Assembly: GCF_020515625.1 (NCBI RefSeq)
Contig: NZ_JAIWPJ010000002.1
Location: 434,001 to 498,000 of the forward strand
Direction: 5' to 3'
Source of the DNA: Natrinema amylolyticum
GTDB lineage: Archaea > Halobacteriota > Halobacteria > Halobacteriales > Natrialbaceae
DNA length: 64,000 nucleotides
The notes beneath the pieces were generated by a model. It was not told the DNA's origin. It ran no database searches and saw only the letters and a program-made list of their open reading frames with translations. Made by a program: the position numbers and the translations under genes. Position 1 is the stretch's first letter; each line of letters starts with the position of its first letter. Positions 50,496 to 59,659 of this stretch are shown in pieces.

Positions 50496-51512
50496 ATGAA
50501 GGCTTACGAAGTTCAGGACGCCACGAGTGACTACTCCGGCATCGTCGAAGTCGAACGCGACCGTCCCGAACCGGCGGCCGACGAGGTGCTCGTCGAGATT
50601 CGCGCCGCCTCGCTCAACTACCGCGATCTGGCGATCGCCAACGAAGACCTCACGTATCCCGGCACGGAACTGCCGGTCGTCCCGCTCTGTGACGGGGCCG
50701 GCGAGGTCGTCGCGGTCGGCGAGGACGTCCGGCGCCTCTCGGAGGGCGCCCGCGTCGCGACCCCCTTCGCGCCCGACTGGGTCGACGGTCCGGTCGCGCC
50801 CGAGAAGATCGCGCGGACGACGGGCGGGAACGTCGACGGCGCGCTGGCCGAGTACGCGACGTTCCCCGCCGACAGTCTCGCGGTGCTCCCCGACAACCTC
50901 TCGTACGAGCAGGGGGCCACGCTGACCTGCGCCGGACTGACCGCGTGGCGCGAACTCCGCGAGGAGGGCGATCTGACCGCCGACGAGACCGTCTTAGTGC
51001 TGGGCACCGGCGGCGTCTCGACGTTCGCGCTGCAGTTCGCGACGATGCAGGGCGCCGACGTCTTCGTCACCTCCTCGAGCGACGAGAAACTCGAGCGCGC
51101 CCGCGAGTTGGGCGCGACCTGGACGCTCAACTACGAGGAGACGACCGAGTGGGGCGAGGCCGTCCAGGAGGATGTCGGCGGTGTCGACCACGTCATCGAG
51201 GTCGGCGGTTCGGGAACGCTCCAGCGGTCGATCGAGGCCACGGCCTTCGACGGACACGTCCACCTCATCGGCGTCCTCTCCGGGCCGGAGGGGCAGGTCC
51301 ACCCCGGTCCGATCCTCCAGAAGGCGGTCACGGTCAAGGGCTCGATGGGCGTCGGCAGCCGCGCGATGTTCGACCGGATGAACAGCGCGATCGAAGCCGC
51401 GGACCTCGAGCCGGTGATCGACCGCACCTTCGGCTTCGACGAGGCCCGAGAGGCCTATCGCTACGTAGAGGCCGGCGAGCACCAGGGAAAGGTCGTGATC
51501 TCGCTCGAGTGA
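50496..51512 (+). CDS. Zinc-independent medium-chain dehydrogenase (MDR)
   Basis: 338 residues. GroES-like start with SLNYRDLAIANEDLTYPG and PLCDGAGEVVAVGEDV, nucleotide fold TVLVLGTGGVSTFALQFATM and GATWTLNYEETTEWGE. The GHE zinc ligands and the structural four-cysteine loop are missing, so it belongs to the quinone-oxidoreductase/MDR7-like branch that reduces quinones, enones or alcohols with NAD(P)H. Diverges from the kinase gene across 234 bp that contain no other gene. Confidence 0.87.
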   Translation: MKAYEVQDATSDYSGIVEVERDRPEPAADEVLVEIRAASLNYRDLAIANEDLTYPGTELPVVPLCDGAGEVVAVGEDVRRLSEGARVATPFAPDWVDGPVAPEKIARTTGGNVDGALAEYATFPADSLAVLPDNLSYEQGATLTCAGLTAWRELREEGDLTADETVLVLGTGGVSTFALQFATMQGADVFVTSSSDEKLERARELGATWTLNYEETTEWGEAVQEDVGGVDHVIEVGGSGTLQRSIEATAFDGHVHLIGVLSGPEGQVHPGPILQKAVTVKGSMGVGSRAMFDRMNSAIEAADLEPVIDRTFGFDEAREAYRYVEAGEHQGKVVISLE

Positions 51513-51530
51513 CGTTCGATCGTCCGATCG

Positions 51531-52682
51531 TCAGCGATCGCGCCGGAACCGATCCGGAACGAACTCCCGATAGGCGAAGCCGGCAGCGTTGCCGGCGTCG
51601 CCGACGCCGGAGAGGTAGCCCACGCCGACGCTCGCCTTCAGCGCCTTCGCGGGCCGTCCCGTGAGGATCTGAGAGCCGACCGTCGCAACCGCATCGTCGC
51701 CGACGCTGACGACCCAGCCCGGCGACTCGAATGTGAACGACTCGAGGTCGGGTTCGAACGTTTCGACGCCGTCGAGCCGGGCCCCGACGAGCCGCTCGAT
51801 GTTCTCGGCCGCCGTTCGGGCCTCTCGAACGGCCGCCTGCGCGCTCGCGGGGACCGCCTCCCCGTCCGCGTCGACGACCCGCGCGGCGTCGCCGAGCGCG
51901 AACGCGTGGTCGTCGAGTCGCAGGTCGCCGTCGACCGCCGGCCGGTCGCCCCCGAGAGCGTCCGGACCCCGAATGCCGCCGGTCCAGACGAACAGGTCCG
52001 AGGGGAGGCGTTCGCCCGACTCGAGGCGGATGCCGCTCTCGTCGGCTCCGACGACGGCCGTCCCCGTTCGAATCTCGATATCGTCGTCCTCGAGCGCGCG
52101 TGCTATCGCGTCCCCGAAGTCGGTGGAGAACCCCGGCGCGACCCGCTCTCGCTGCTCGAGGACCTCGATCGACGCCGAGCCGCGCTCCTCGCGGGCCAGC
52201 GCGGCGAGTTCGCCCGCGACCTGGACGCCGGAGAGGCCGGCTCCGCCGACGACGATTCGACCGTCGTCCCGTAGCGCCTCGAGTGCCCGCCGCCGAATCC
52301 GACGTGCGTGTGCGAGCCGCTTCAGCGGAATCCCGTGTTCGGGGACGCCCTCGAGTCCGTAGTAGGCCGTCCGCGCGCCCAGACAGATCGCCGCCACGTC
52401 GTAGGACAGCGCGCCGGTCGAGAGGGAGACGACCCGCTCGTCTCGATCGATCTCCTCGACGCGGGCGACGCGAACGGTGGCCCGCTCGAGCACCTCGGGG
52501 AGCCCGACCGTGATCGCGGCGGCCAGCTCCGGCCGCCGAATCACGCGGTGGAGTTCGTGCTGGACGAGGTGGTCCGGCGACTCGTCGACCAGCGTGATCT
52601 CGGCCTCCTCGGGGAGGTCCGCCTCGAGCAGCCGCGTCAGGGTCAGCCCCGCATAGCCCGCGCCGAGGACGACGACGTGCAT
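51531..52682 (-). CDS. Type II NADH dehydrogenase-like flavoprotein
   Basis: 383 residues from ATG 52682. FAD motif MHVVVLGAGYAGLTLTRLLE, NAD motif RIVVGGAGLSGVQVAGELAA and DDHAFALGDAARVVDADGEA, with a C-terminal amphipathic part ending in FAYREFVPDRFRRDR. NDH-2 enzymes transfer electrons from NADH to quinone at the membrane without pumping. A TATA-like gatatag (near 52703) is about 27 bp upstream; the longer frame is not needed. Confidence 0.85.
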   Translation of the reverse strand: MHVVVLGAGYAGLTLTRLLEADLPEEAEITLVDESPDHLVQHELHRVIRRPELAAAITVGLPEVLERATVRVARVEEIDRDERVVSLSTGALSYDVAAICLGARTAYYGLEGVPEHGIPLKRLAHARRIRRRALEALRDDGRIVVGGAGLSGVQVAGELAALAREERGSASIEVLEQRERVAPGFSTDFGDAIARALEDDDIEIRTGTAVVGADESGIRLESGERLPSDLFVWTGGIRGPDALGGDRPAVDGDLRLDDHAFALGDAARVVDADGEAVPASAQAAVREARTAAENIERLVGARLDGVETFEPDLESFTFESPGWVVSVGDDAVATVGSQILTGRPAKALKASVGVGYLSGVGDAGNAAGFAYREFVPDRFRRDR

Positions 52683-52772
52683 GGGTCGGCGTAGGGGCTC
52701 GAGCGATATAGTTGTGCTCGAGATGAAGGTGGGATCGAGGGATGGCAGTCGAAAACCGTGGCCGGGAGCGGT

Positions 52773-52797
52773 GATCAGCCGCACTTCGCGGCTGATC
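52773..52797. repeat. 10-bp perfect hairpin upstream of the NDH-2 gene
   Basis: GATCAGCCGC-acttc-GCGGCTGATC. It lies about 90 bp upstream of the NDH-2-like ATG and beyond the end of the decarboxylase gene. Terminator or attenuator-like; function unknown. Confidence 0.5.
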
Positions 52798-52928
52798 GCG
52801 TGATTCGCGGGAGGGCAGGCCGTTGCCCGGATCGTTGACCGCGAGCGACGACGGAGAGCGAGCGGACCGACGACCGATATGAAGCGAACGAAGTGAGCGG
52901 AACGGAGGGAGGAGTGTTTTTAATCGAA

Positions 52929-52972
52929 TTTTGCCGAGGGCCGCCTTCGGCGGCCCGCAGAGCAAAACTTCG
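52929..52972 (-). terminator. Long stem-loop after the phosphomevalonate decarboxylase gene
   Basis: GGGCCGCC-ttc-GGCGGCCC (52938-52956) is framed by ATTTTGC (52928-52934) and GCAAAAC (52962-52968), giving a nested hairpin of about 40 bases right after the decarboxylase stop codon (minus strand). Placement suits transcript termination or 3'-end protection. Together with the second hairpin it fills a gene-free gap of 292 bp. Confidence 0.5.
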
Positions 52973-52974
52973 TC

Positions 52975-53958
52975 TCAGAACAGGTGGTCGTCCTCGTCCA
53001 ACAGTCGCGCGGGGCCGCCGACGTCCCAGGTGGTCGTCGAGACGCCGCAGTCGGCGACGGCCTCCTCGACTTCATCGGCGTGCTCCTCGGTAGTGTTGAC
53101 GTAGACGCTGGCGCCGGTGTCGGTCGAGAAGTAGACGGGGATGTCCTCTTCCTCGCGGAGTTCGCGCACTTTGTTGAAGATCGCGAGGGTGGCCGGCTGC
53201 CAGTAGACCCAGCCCGACGGGCCGGTCATCGTGGTCGCGGCCAGCGACAGCGAGTCGTGTTCGGCGCGTTCGAACACGCCCTCGAAGTCGTCGTTGCGCA
53301 GGGAGTCCCGCATCTTCGCGATCTGCTCGTGGATGTGGGCGTTGCGGGCCTGGAACATGTGGCTGTCGGCGGCTTCCCGGTGGGCGTCGTCGGTGTCCTT
53401 GTGGTAGGGGACGAGGCCGACGATGATCTTCAGGTCCTCGTGGAGGTCCGACGGCACCCGCTCGGAGCGACAGTCCTCGTCGTTCATCCCGGTACGGAGA
53501 TGCGAGAAGGCACCGGTGACCGCTCGTGCGGCCGAAGCCGAGCCGACGCGCGCGATGGTCGAGATTTCCTGTTTCGTGGCGTCGAGTTCGGCCGCCTCGG
53601 CCAGCGCCATCGCCGCCGCCGCAAAGCCCGACGAGGACGAGCCCAGCCCGACGTTAGTGGGGAAGCTGTTCTCGCTCTCGAGGCGGACGGGATACACCGT
53701 GTGCGCGGCGTCGGACTTCGAGCGGGCCTTCTCGACGACGGCCTCGACCCGTTCGTACGCGCGCCCGTCGAGTTCCTCGCCGTCGACGACGAAGGTGTCC
53801 TCCTCGTAGTCCATGGAGAACTCGACAGTCGTCCGCGTGTGGCTGGGAGCCGTACAGACGCTGATACTGTCGTGATAGGGAAGTCGCTTGATATCGTCGC
53901 GCATCCCGTGATACTTGACCAGTCCCTGAATGGGGTGGGCCATGGCCGTGGCTTTCAT
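52975..53958 (-). CDS. mvaD: Phosphomevalonate decarboxylase (mevalonate pathway)
   Basis: 327 residues from ATG 53958 (MKATAMAHPIQGLVKYHGMR). GHMP fold with NVGLGSSSSGFAAAAMAL as phosphate loop and SFPTNVGLGSS; GMNDEDCRSERVPSDLHED and FSTDTGASVYVNT complete the site. Haloferax work (by memory) showed that haloarchaeal members use mevalonate phosphate, leading to isopentenyl phosphate and then, after a kinase, IPP for archaeal lipids. TATA-like gtttaag (53980-53990) upstream. Confidence 0.9.
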   Translation of the reverse strand: MKATAMAHPIQGLVKYHGMRDDIKRLPYHDSISVCTAPSHTRTTVEFSMDYEEDTFVVDGEELDGRAYERVEAVVEKARSKSDAAHTVYPVRLESENSFPTNVGLGSSSSGFAAAAMALAEAAELDATKQEISTIARVGSASAARAVTGAFSHLRTGMNDEDCRSERVPSDLHEDLKIIVGLVPYHKDTDDAHREAADSHMFQARNAHIHEQIAKMRDSLRNDDFEGVFERAEHDSLSLAATTMTGPSGWVYWQPATLAIFNKVRELREEEDIPVYFSTDTGASVYVNTTEEHADEVEEAVADCGVSTTTWDVGGPARLLDEDDHLF

Positions 53959-54174
53959 ACCCACATAGGTGGCTGAGGGCCGCTTAAACCTCACGGCATC
54001 CGGCGACCGGTTTCAGTTCGGGACTGACTCGAGTGTGGGAGTTCCAATACGAGCGACTGGTTTCGCCGCTCGATTCTCGAGCGCAGTCCGCTTCGCCGAC
54101 CTCGTATCCGCGTCACCGAACGCTTCCCGATCCGGAACCCGAACGCTGAAACGAACCGGTTCCCACCACCCTCT

Positions 54175-54858
54175 ATGGGAACCCCACGTGAGACGACGCA
54201 GGCTCAAGCCGAGGCGGTCGTCGATCGCCTCGAGGAGGAGTATCCCGACTCGACGATTTCGCTGCGGTACTCGAATCGCCTCGAGTTGCTGATCGCGGTG
54301 ATCCTCTCGGCGCAGTGTACGGACGAACGGGTGAACCAGGAGACGAAGCACCTCTTCGAGACGTACGACGGGGCCGAGGACTACGCCAACGCCGATCAGG
54401 ACGAACTCGCCGAGGACCTGAACTCGATCACCTACTACAACAGCAAGGCGGAGTACATCCGCGACTCCTGTGCGACGATCCTCGAGGAACACGACGGCGA
54501 GGTGCCGGACACGATGGAGGAACTGACCGAGCTCTCCGGCGTCGGCCGGAAGACGGCGAACGTCGTTCTCCAGCACGGCCATGACATCGTCGAGGGGATC
54601 GTCGTCGACACGCACGTCCAGCGGCTCTCGCGACGGTTGGGGCTGACCGAGGAGGAGTATCCCGAACGGATCGAACAGGACCTGATCGAGATCGTCCCCG
54701 AGGACGACTGGCAGCAGTTCACGCATCTCTGTATCGATCACGGGCGGGCGGTCTGTACGGCACAGAATCCCGACTGTACCGACTGCGTGCTGGCGGATCT
54801 CTGTCCGTCCGAAAAGGGCGACAGCGAGATCGACCTCGCCTCCGGGGACCCCTGGTAA
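54175..54858 (+). CDS. nth: Endonuclease III
   Basis: 227 residues. Helix-hairpin-helix SGVGRKTANVVLQHGHD with catalytic Lys126, Asp145 in GIVVDTHVQRLSRRLG, and the iron-sulfur loop C194-x6-C201-x2-C204-x5-C210 (CTAQNPDCTDCVLADLC). DNA glycosylase/AP lyase for oxidised pyrimidines. Full length, single gene. Confidence 0.95.
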   Translation: MGTPRETTQAQAEAVVDRLEEEYPDSTISLRYSNRLELLIAVILSAQCTDERVNQETKHLFETYDGAEDYANADQDELAEDLNSITYYNSKAEYIRDSCATILEEHDGEVPDTMEELTELSGVGRKTANVVLQHGHDIVEGIVVDTHVQRLSRRLGLTEEEYPERIEQDLIEIVPEDDWQQFTHLCIDHGRAVCTAQNPDCTDCVLADLCPSEKGDSEIDLASGDPW

Positions 54859-54959
54859 CCGGCATATAGCGGGGCGAACGCGCCGATATATCGGATACGC
54901 CGACTGTCGCAAGCCCAACGTCTTTTCGGCGAACGCGGATACCCACACGTGGGATCACT

Positions 54960-55220
54960 ATGTCCGACAACACCGACGAGCGCGAGAACACCGGCAAGGA
55001 CGAACACGGGCGGGACGTCCAACTCGCACAGGAGGAGACCGATCCCGAGGAGGCTCGGGACGAGGAGGGACTCACCGAGGAAGAGAAGGAGGCTCGCGAG
55101 CGGCAGGCCGAAGAAGAGCGCAAGCAGGACATCGACGAGGGCTCCGTCGATCGGGAAGACGACGCCCTCGAGAACACGAACCCGGACCACCATCGGGACG
55201 AGGAGCCGTACAACAGCTAG
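54960..55220 (+). CDS. Highly charged small protein, probably disordered
   Basis: 86 residues, almost entirely Asp, Glu, Arg, Lys, Asn and Gln (EEEKEARERQAEEERKQ forms a likely helix). No cysteine or hydrophobic core. It begins about 100 bp after nth. Haloarchaea encode several such hydrophilic proteins; function unknown. Confidence 0.62.
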   Translation: MSDNTDERENTGKDEHGRDVQLAQEETDPEEARDEEGLTEEEKEARERQAEEERKQDIDEGSVDREDDALENTNPDHHRDEEPYNS

Positions 55221-55284
55221 ACGAGTCGCAGTCGAGGGCCAGTTCCGTCCGCCGCTCGAGCCGACACCGCTTTTTCGCGCTCTC

Positions 55285-56097
55285 CTACTTGCCCTCGAGT
55301 CGCTCGTCCGGAACGACCAGCGTCGGGAGCGAGCCGGCGAGGGAGACGGTGACCCGCGAGTCGACGGTGACCGTGCCGACCGATCGGCCGTCGACGACGA
55401 GGGTGATATCACCCTCATCACGTTCGACCGCGAACGTCAGCTCGTCGTCGGGCAACACCCACCGTCGGGTCTGGGTGACGAAGGGACCGATCGGGGCGAC
55501 CGCGACCGCGTCGACGGCCGGAGAGAGCTGCGGCGCGTCGACCGCGCTCGCGTAGCCGTGGCTCCCCGCTGGCGTCGCCGTCACGACGCCGTCGGCGCGA
55601 AAGGTCGCGACGTCGGCCCCCCGATCTCGGATACTGTACTCTGAGATTCGGGCGGGTTCGTCGGTGATGAGCGTCACGTCGAACAGAGCGCGCTCCCGGA
55701 CCGCGGGCTCGTCCGAATCGCCATCGCCAGCCGACTCGAGAGTGACCTCCAGAACGGGCCGCTCGCGACGGACGGCGCGTCCGGCGAGGACGGCAGCGAG
55801 CGCGTCGGGGAGGCGGTCGCGATCGACCGAGTTGATCCCGGTGACCGAACCGACCGGGACTACGGGCGAGTCGAGATCGGCGCGAGCGACTGCCGACAGC
55901 GTCGCCTCGCCGACCGCCACCAGCACCGACGGCTCCGCCGCGAGGACTTCCTCGAGTGTGCCGCTCGCGATCGTCCCGTCGACGTCGGCGACCGCCGACT
56001 CGAGGGGGTTGTCGATCTCGATGGCGTCGCTGGTGTCCGTCTCGGTATCGACGACCCCGACGACGGGGGAGTCGTCCCCGTCCCACGCGGCATCCAT
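55285..56097 (-). CDS. NAD-kinase-like protein lacking the GGDGT loop
   Basis: 270 residues from ATG 56097. The C-terminal half matches NAD kinase (DGVVTATPAGSHGYASAVDA, VAPIGPFVTQTRRWVLPDDE), but the catalytic GGDGT loop is replaced by VAVGEATLSAVARADL and the N-terminal Rossmann part is shortened. It probably binds a nucleotide but cannot be a normal NAD kinase. TATA-like cttttga (56121-56127, minus strand) is 27 bp before the ATG. A TTG at 56124 would lengthen it by nine residues. Confidence 0.78.
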   Translation of the reverse strand: MDAAWDGDDSPVVGVVDTETDTSDAIEIDNPLESAVADVDGTIASGTLEEVLAAEPSVLVAVGEATLSAVARADLDSPVVPVGSVTGINSVDRDRLPDALAAVLAGRAVRRERPVLEVTLESAGDGDSDEPAVRERALFDVTLITDEPARISEYSIRDRGADVATFRADGVVTATPAGSHGYASAVDAPQLSPAVDAVAVAPIGPFVTQTRRWVLPDDELTFAVERDEGDITLVVDGRSVGTVTVDSRVTVSLAGSLPTLVVPDERLEGK

Positions 56098-56185
56098 GGC
56101 CGTCAGTTCACACGGCCCGCTCAAAAGCGTACGGTTGTCGAACGCGTGCCCGCGGTCGATCTCCCCGACCGCGCCTCACTCGTCG

Positions 56186-56268
56186 TATAGTAGCCACTGA
56201 AACGATTTACACACGGATCGCAAGCCGTCCAGCGATCAGGTGTGCATTGACTTTCAGTGGCTACTATA
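56186..56268. mobile_element. 83-bp palindromic mini-element (MITE-like)
   Basis: Ends are a perfect 17-bp inverted repeat, TATAGTAGCCACTGAAA and TTTCAGTGGCTACTATA. Inside, GATCGC/GCGATC and ACAC/GTGT also pair, so the whole element can fold into one long hairpin. It has no coding capacity. Its right arm contributes the last four codons (YSSH) and stop of the M28 peptidase gene. No target duplication is obvious. Confidence 0.65.
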
Positions 56269-57567
56269 GGGCCAGTCGCCGGTGATCCGCATACCTTCGG
56301 CGAGGCCCTGTGACTCGAGGTCGGCCGCGATTTCCTCGCGGTCGCGACGGGCGACCGTCACGTCGTCGCGAGCGAGTGTCGCGACGTATTCGGTCAGGAG
56401 GATCGCCTGTTCGCGCAGCGTCCGGGGCTCGAGTTTCTCGATGGTGTCGGCGAAGGTGTGGCCCCAGCCCCGGCCCGCACCGTCCGATATCGACTTGACG
56501 TGACAGCCCGGCACGCCCCACTTGACGAACGACCAGTGATCGCTGTGGGGGCCGAGCTTCGGGACGGTTCCGATCGGGTGATCGTACCGCTCCGCGACGT
56601 CGTTCGCGACGTCCTGTAGCTCGTCGAACCCGTGCGTAATGATCGAGAGCGTCCGGTCGCGGACGACGCCGTCGCTGTTGACGACCGCCTCGATCGCGTC
56701 GTGATCCGCCTGCTCGGCGTACCGCGTCGAGCCCAGCAGGCCGACCTCTTCCGCCCCGAAGCCGACGAACTCGACGCGGGTCTCGAGGTCGTCTTCGCGG
56801 TCCGCGAGCGCGGTCGCGATTTCGACGATCATCGCGGTTCCGGCACCGTTGTCCATCGCCCCCTCGGCGATGTCGTGGGCGTCGACGTGGCTCGTCACGA
56901 GGACGCGTTCGTCGGTGTCGGGGCCGAGCTCGGCCCGGACGTTCTGGCTCTCGGCGGGATGGACGTCGGCCTCGACCGAGACCGTGATCGACTCGCCGTC
57001 GAACCGACGGCCGAGCCGTGCGCCGACCTCGCTCGAGACGCCGACGGCCGGAATCGGCCCGATCGGCTCGTCGTTCCAGCCGACGCTGCCGGTCGGCGGG
57101 AGACAGCCCTCGACGTGATTGCGGTAGACGAATCCCACCGCGCCGTGCTCGACCGCGTGGTGGTACTTCTCCCGGCGGTGGATGTACCGGTCGTAGTAGT
57201 TCGGAACGTCGCTGCGGACCATGACGATCGCGTCCTCGACGTCGGTCTCTTCGAAGTCCGCGGGCAGCCCGTAGCCGAGGTCGATCAGCGGCGCGACGAC
57301 GCGGTCGTCGGGACTGCGCGGCAGCGCGATACAGTCCTGGGTCGTGTCGCCGGCCGTGATCGCGCTGTCTCCCCGCGTCCAGCCCTGTATCTCGAACGAC
57401 TCGAGGCGGGCGTTTCGCGCACCCGCGTCGGCCAGCGCGTCCCGCGTCAGTTCGGCGGCCTCCCGCTCGCCCTCGCTGCCGGCCATTCGGTTCCCGATAT
57501 CGACGAGACCCTCGAGATGGTCCCAGCCAGCGTCGCTCTGAAAGACGGTTCCGATCCAGTCGGACAT
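56254..57567 (-). CDS. M28 family zinc aminopeptidase
   Basis: 437 residues from ATG 57567. A PA-type insert (about 120-240, VRSDVPNYYDRYIHRREKYH, GAVGFVYRNHVEGCLPP) precedes the catalytic core: SHVDAHDIAEGAMDNGAG (metal His and Asp, bridging Asp), GAEEVGLLGS (Glu-Glu), NSDGVV and GPHSDHWSF. Cuts N-terminal residues from peptides with two zinc ions. No signal peptide, so probably intracellular. The C-terminus was redefined by the palindromic mini-element: GDWP then YSSH and stop. Confidence 0.88.
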   Translation of the reverse strand: MSDWIGTVFQSDAGWDHLEGLVDIGNRMAGSEGEREAAELTRDALADAGARNARLESFEIQGWTRGDSAITAGDTTQDCIALPRSPDDRVVAPLIDLGYGLPADFEETDVEDAIVMVRSDVPNYYDRYIHRREKYHHAVEHGAVGFVYRNHVEGCLPPTGSVGWNDEPIGPIPAVGVSSEVGARLGRRFDGESITVSVEADVHPAESQNVRAELGPDTDERVLVTSHVDAHDIAEGAMDNGAGTAMIVEIATALADREDDLETRVEFVGFGAEEVGLLGSTRYAEQADHDAIEAVVNSDGVVRDRTLSIITHGFDELQDVANDVAERYDHPIGTVPKLGPHSDHWSFVKWGVPGCHVKSISDGAGRGWGHTFADTIEKLEPRTLREQAILLTEYVATLARDDVTVARRDREEIAADLESQGLAEGMRITGDWPYSSH

Positions 57568-57705
57568 GCCAGGAACGTGGACGGACGGGCTGGTAACTGT
57601 ATCGCTCGCGCGGTTCGGACCGCCGGAATCGACGTGGCTGTCGATATCACTCGTTGACACGACAAACTGCGAATCTTTTTTACGCCGGTCCGTCTCGGAG
57701 ACGAT

Positions 57706-58770
57706 ATGCGGGAGACGCTTGCCGACTGGCGGCCGGCCGTTGACGAGGCGATCGCCGATCTGGTCCCACGAGAGATCGACGCTGACTACCTCGAGTCCTT
57801 CTTCGGTACGCCCACCTACGAGTACGATCCCACCGGTATCCAGCGCGCGCTGGCGACGCCGCTGTGGGATCTCCTCGATCGCGGCGGGAAGCGGTGGCGC
57901 GCAGTGCTCTTTCTCGTCTTCGTCGAGGGGTTCGGTGAGGATCCGGCCGAGTACTTGCCCTACGCCTGTATTCCGGAGATACTGCACAACGGGACGATCA
58001 TCGTCGACGACGTCGAGGACGGGGCGACGATTCGGCGCGGCGAACCGGCGCTGCACCGCGTCTACGGTCGCGATATCGCGCTCAACGCCGGCAACGCGAT
58101 GTACTTCTTACCGCTGAAGGTTCTCACGCGGAACCCGGCTGACCTCCCGGCCGACCGGCGACTGGCCGCCTACGAGATGCTGATGCACGAACTCAACCGA
58201 ACGCATCTCGGTCAGGGGATGGACATCTGCTGGCACAACGAGCGCGAGGTTCGAATCACGACCGACCAGTATCTGGAGATGTGTGCGTGCAAGACCGGCT
58301 GTCTCGGCCGGATCGTGGCCCGTCTCGCCGCGATCATCACCGACCAACCCCCCGAGATCGAGCGGGCCGTCGCCGAGTACGCGGAACTGACCGCCGTCGC
58401 CTTCCAAATCGGCGACGACATCCTGGACGTCGAGCACTCGCTGGGCCGAGCCGGCGAGTTCGGCAAGGAGTTCGGCAACGACATCCGCGAGGGTAAGAAG
58501 ACTCTCATGGTCATCCACGCGATTCAGGAGAGCGAGCCCGACCGCGCCCGTCGGCTGCAGGACATCCTCGAGACCGAGGACAACACCGACGACGAGATCC
58601 TTGAGGCCCTCGAGATCCTCGCGGACGCCGGCAGCATCGACTACGCGCGCGAGCGAGCGCTCGAGCTGGCGGCCCAGGCTCGCGCCGCGATCGACGGGCT
58701 GGAGTTCGACGACGAGACAACCCGGAAGTTGAACGAGTTCACGGAGTTCGTCATCGAGCGCGACGAATAG
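57706..58770 (+). CDS. idsA: Geranylgeranyl diphosphate synthase-type prenyltransferase
   Basis: 354 residues. First aspartate-rich motif DDVED at 101-105 in NGTIIVDDVEDG and second GDDILD at 236-241, plus GGKRWRAVL and FGKEFGNDIREGKKTL. Adds isopentenyl units to allylic diphosphates for archaeol lipids. An AT-rich box (tcttttttac, near 57675-57684) is 27 bp upstream. Functionally linked to mvaD, 4 kb away, through isoprenoid supply. Confidence 0.93.
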   Translation: MRETLADWRPAVDEAIADLVPREIDADYLESFFGTPTYEYDPTGIQRALATPLWDLLDRGGKRWRAVLFLVFVEGFGEDPAEYLPYACIPEILHNGTIIVDDVEDGATIRRGEPALHRVYGRDIALNAGNAMYFLPLKVLTRNPADLPADRRLAAYEMLMHELNRTHLGQGMDICWHNEREVRITTDQYLEMCACKTGCLGRIVARLAAIITDQPPEIERAVAEYAELTAVAFQIGDDILDVEHSLGRAGEFGKEFGNDIREGKKTLMVIHAIQESEPDRARRLQDILETEDNTDDEILEALEILADAGSIDYARERALELAAQARAAIDGLEFDDETTRKLNEFTEFVIERDE

Positions 58771-58912
58771 CTGCGCCGCGCGACGTCGTCCGGTCGCACA
58801 CGAAACCGCCGTGGCAATCCCGGCCGATCGCGCTCGTTTTTCGGAACCGGTGACTGTCGTCCGATCCGACGGGTAGGGCCAGATACTACCCCCTCGACGT
58901 GGAACCCCGGGT

Positions 58913-59332
58913 ATGGCAGATCACTCGAGGCGGTCGACGGCCGACCGGACCGACGCCGCGAGGCCGTGGCACGTTCTCGTCGCCGTCGGACTCGTCGGTT
59001 CGGAGGTCGGCATCGTCGTCGACCTCGTTCCCGTCGCCGTCGCCGGCCTCGTCGTCTTCGCCGCGAGCGTCGCCGGCATCCTCGCGGACGCCGACTACGT
59101 CGAGCGGCCGCTCACGCTCGCCGCCGCGTTCGGCGTCGCGTTCGTCGCCGTCGGCGCGGTGTTGACGGCCCACGGGACCGGAGCGCTCCCGATCGACCTC
59201 CTCGAGCCCCTCTCCGGGCTGACGAGTCGCGGCGTCGCGCTCGTCCTCGCCGGCCTCGTGACGGTCGTCGGGGCGGGGTTGGTACGGTCCCGACGGACCG
59301 AAAACGACGGCGGCCGCGGCGTCGAGACGTGA
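58913..59332 (+). CDS. Four-span small membrane protein
   Basis: 139 residues: hydrophilic start, then helices HVLVAVGLVGSEVGIVVDLV, VAVAGLVVFAASVAGILA, LAAAFGVAFVAVGAVLTA and GVALVLAGLVTVVGAGLV, with a basic tail. Resembles the haloarchaeal DUF7541-type proteins that often sit near oxidase genes (weak memory). It precedes the DUF6684 gene by 49 bp and is probably co-transcribed. Confidence 0.72.
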   Translation: MADHSRRSTADRTDAARPWHVLVAVGLVGSEVGIVVDLVPVAVAGLVVFAASVAGILADADYVERPLTLAAAFGVAFVAVGAVLTAHGTGALPIDLLEPLSGLTSRGVALVLAGLVTVVGAGLVRSRRTENDGGRGVET

Positions 59333-59381
59333 TCCGGAACCGATCATCGACCGACTCACTCGACACAGACACTCCACTCCT

Positions 59382-59630
59382 ATGAGCAGACGCGCCTTCG
59401 ACGCGGAAATCGCACTGGACCTCGCAGTCAACGTGATCCCGTTCCTGATCATCGGGTTCTTCGTCGCGGTCTTCGCGGTGTTCAACCCGTGGGGGTTCGA
59501 CCCGCTCCAGTCGACGATCCAGTTCGCGATCCTGTTGGTGACGATGGGGACGCTCGCGGTCGTGACGTATTTCGCGGCTCGCGTGATCGAAACCGACGAC
59601 CGGACGCGACACGACACGTCCGAGACGTAG
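59382..59630 (+). CDS. DUF6684 family membrane protein
   Basis: 82 residues with two helices (VNVIPFLIIGFFVAVFAVFN and IQFAILLVTMGTLAVVTYFA) and the conserved NPWGFDP between them. DUF6684 proteins are often near haem-copper oxidase subunits in haloarchaea; none is seen here. Acidic Arg/Asp tail in the cytoplasm. Confidence 0.8.
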   Translation: MSRRAFDAEIALDLAVNVIPFLIIGFFVAVFAVFNPWGFDPLQSTIQFAILLVTMGTLAVVTYFAARVIETDDRTRHDTSET

Positions 59631-59659
59631 GCCGGTCGCGCCGTCGCCGGCCGTCGGCG

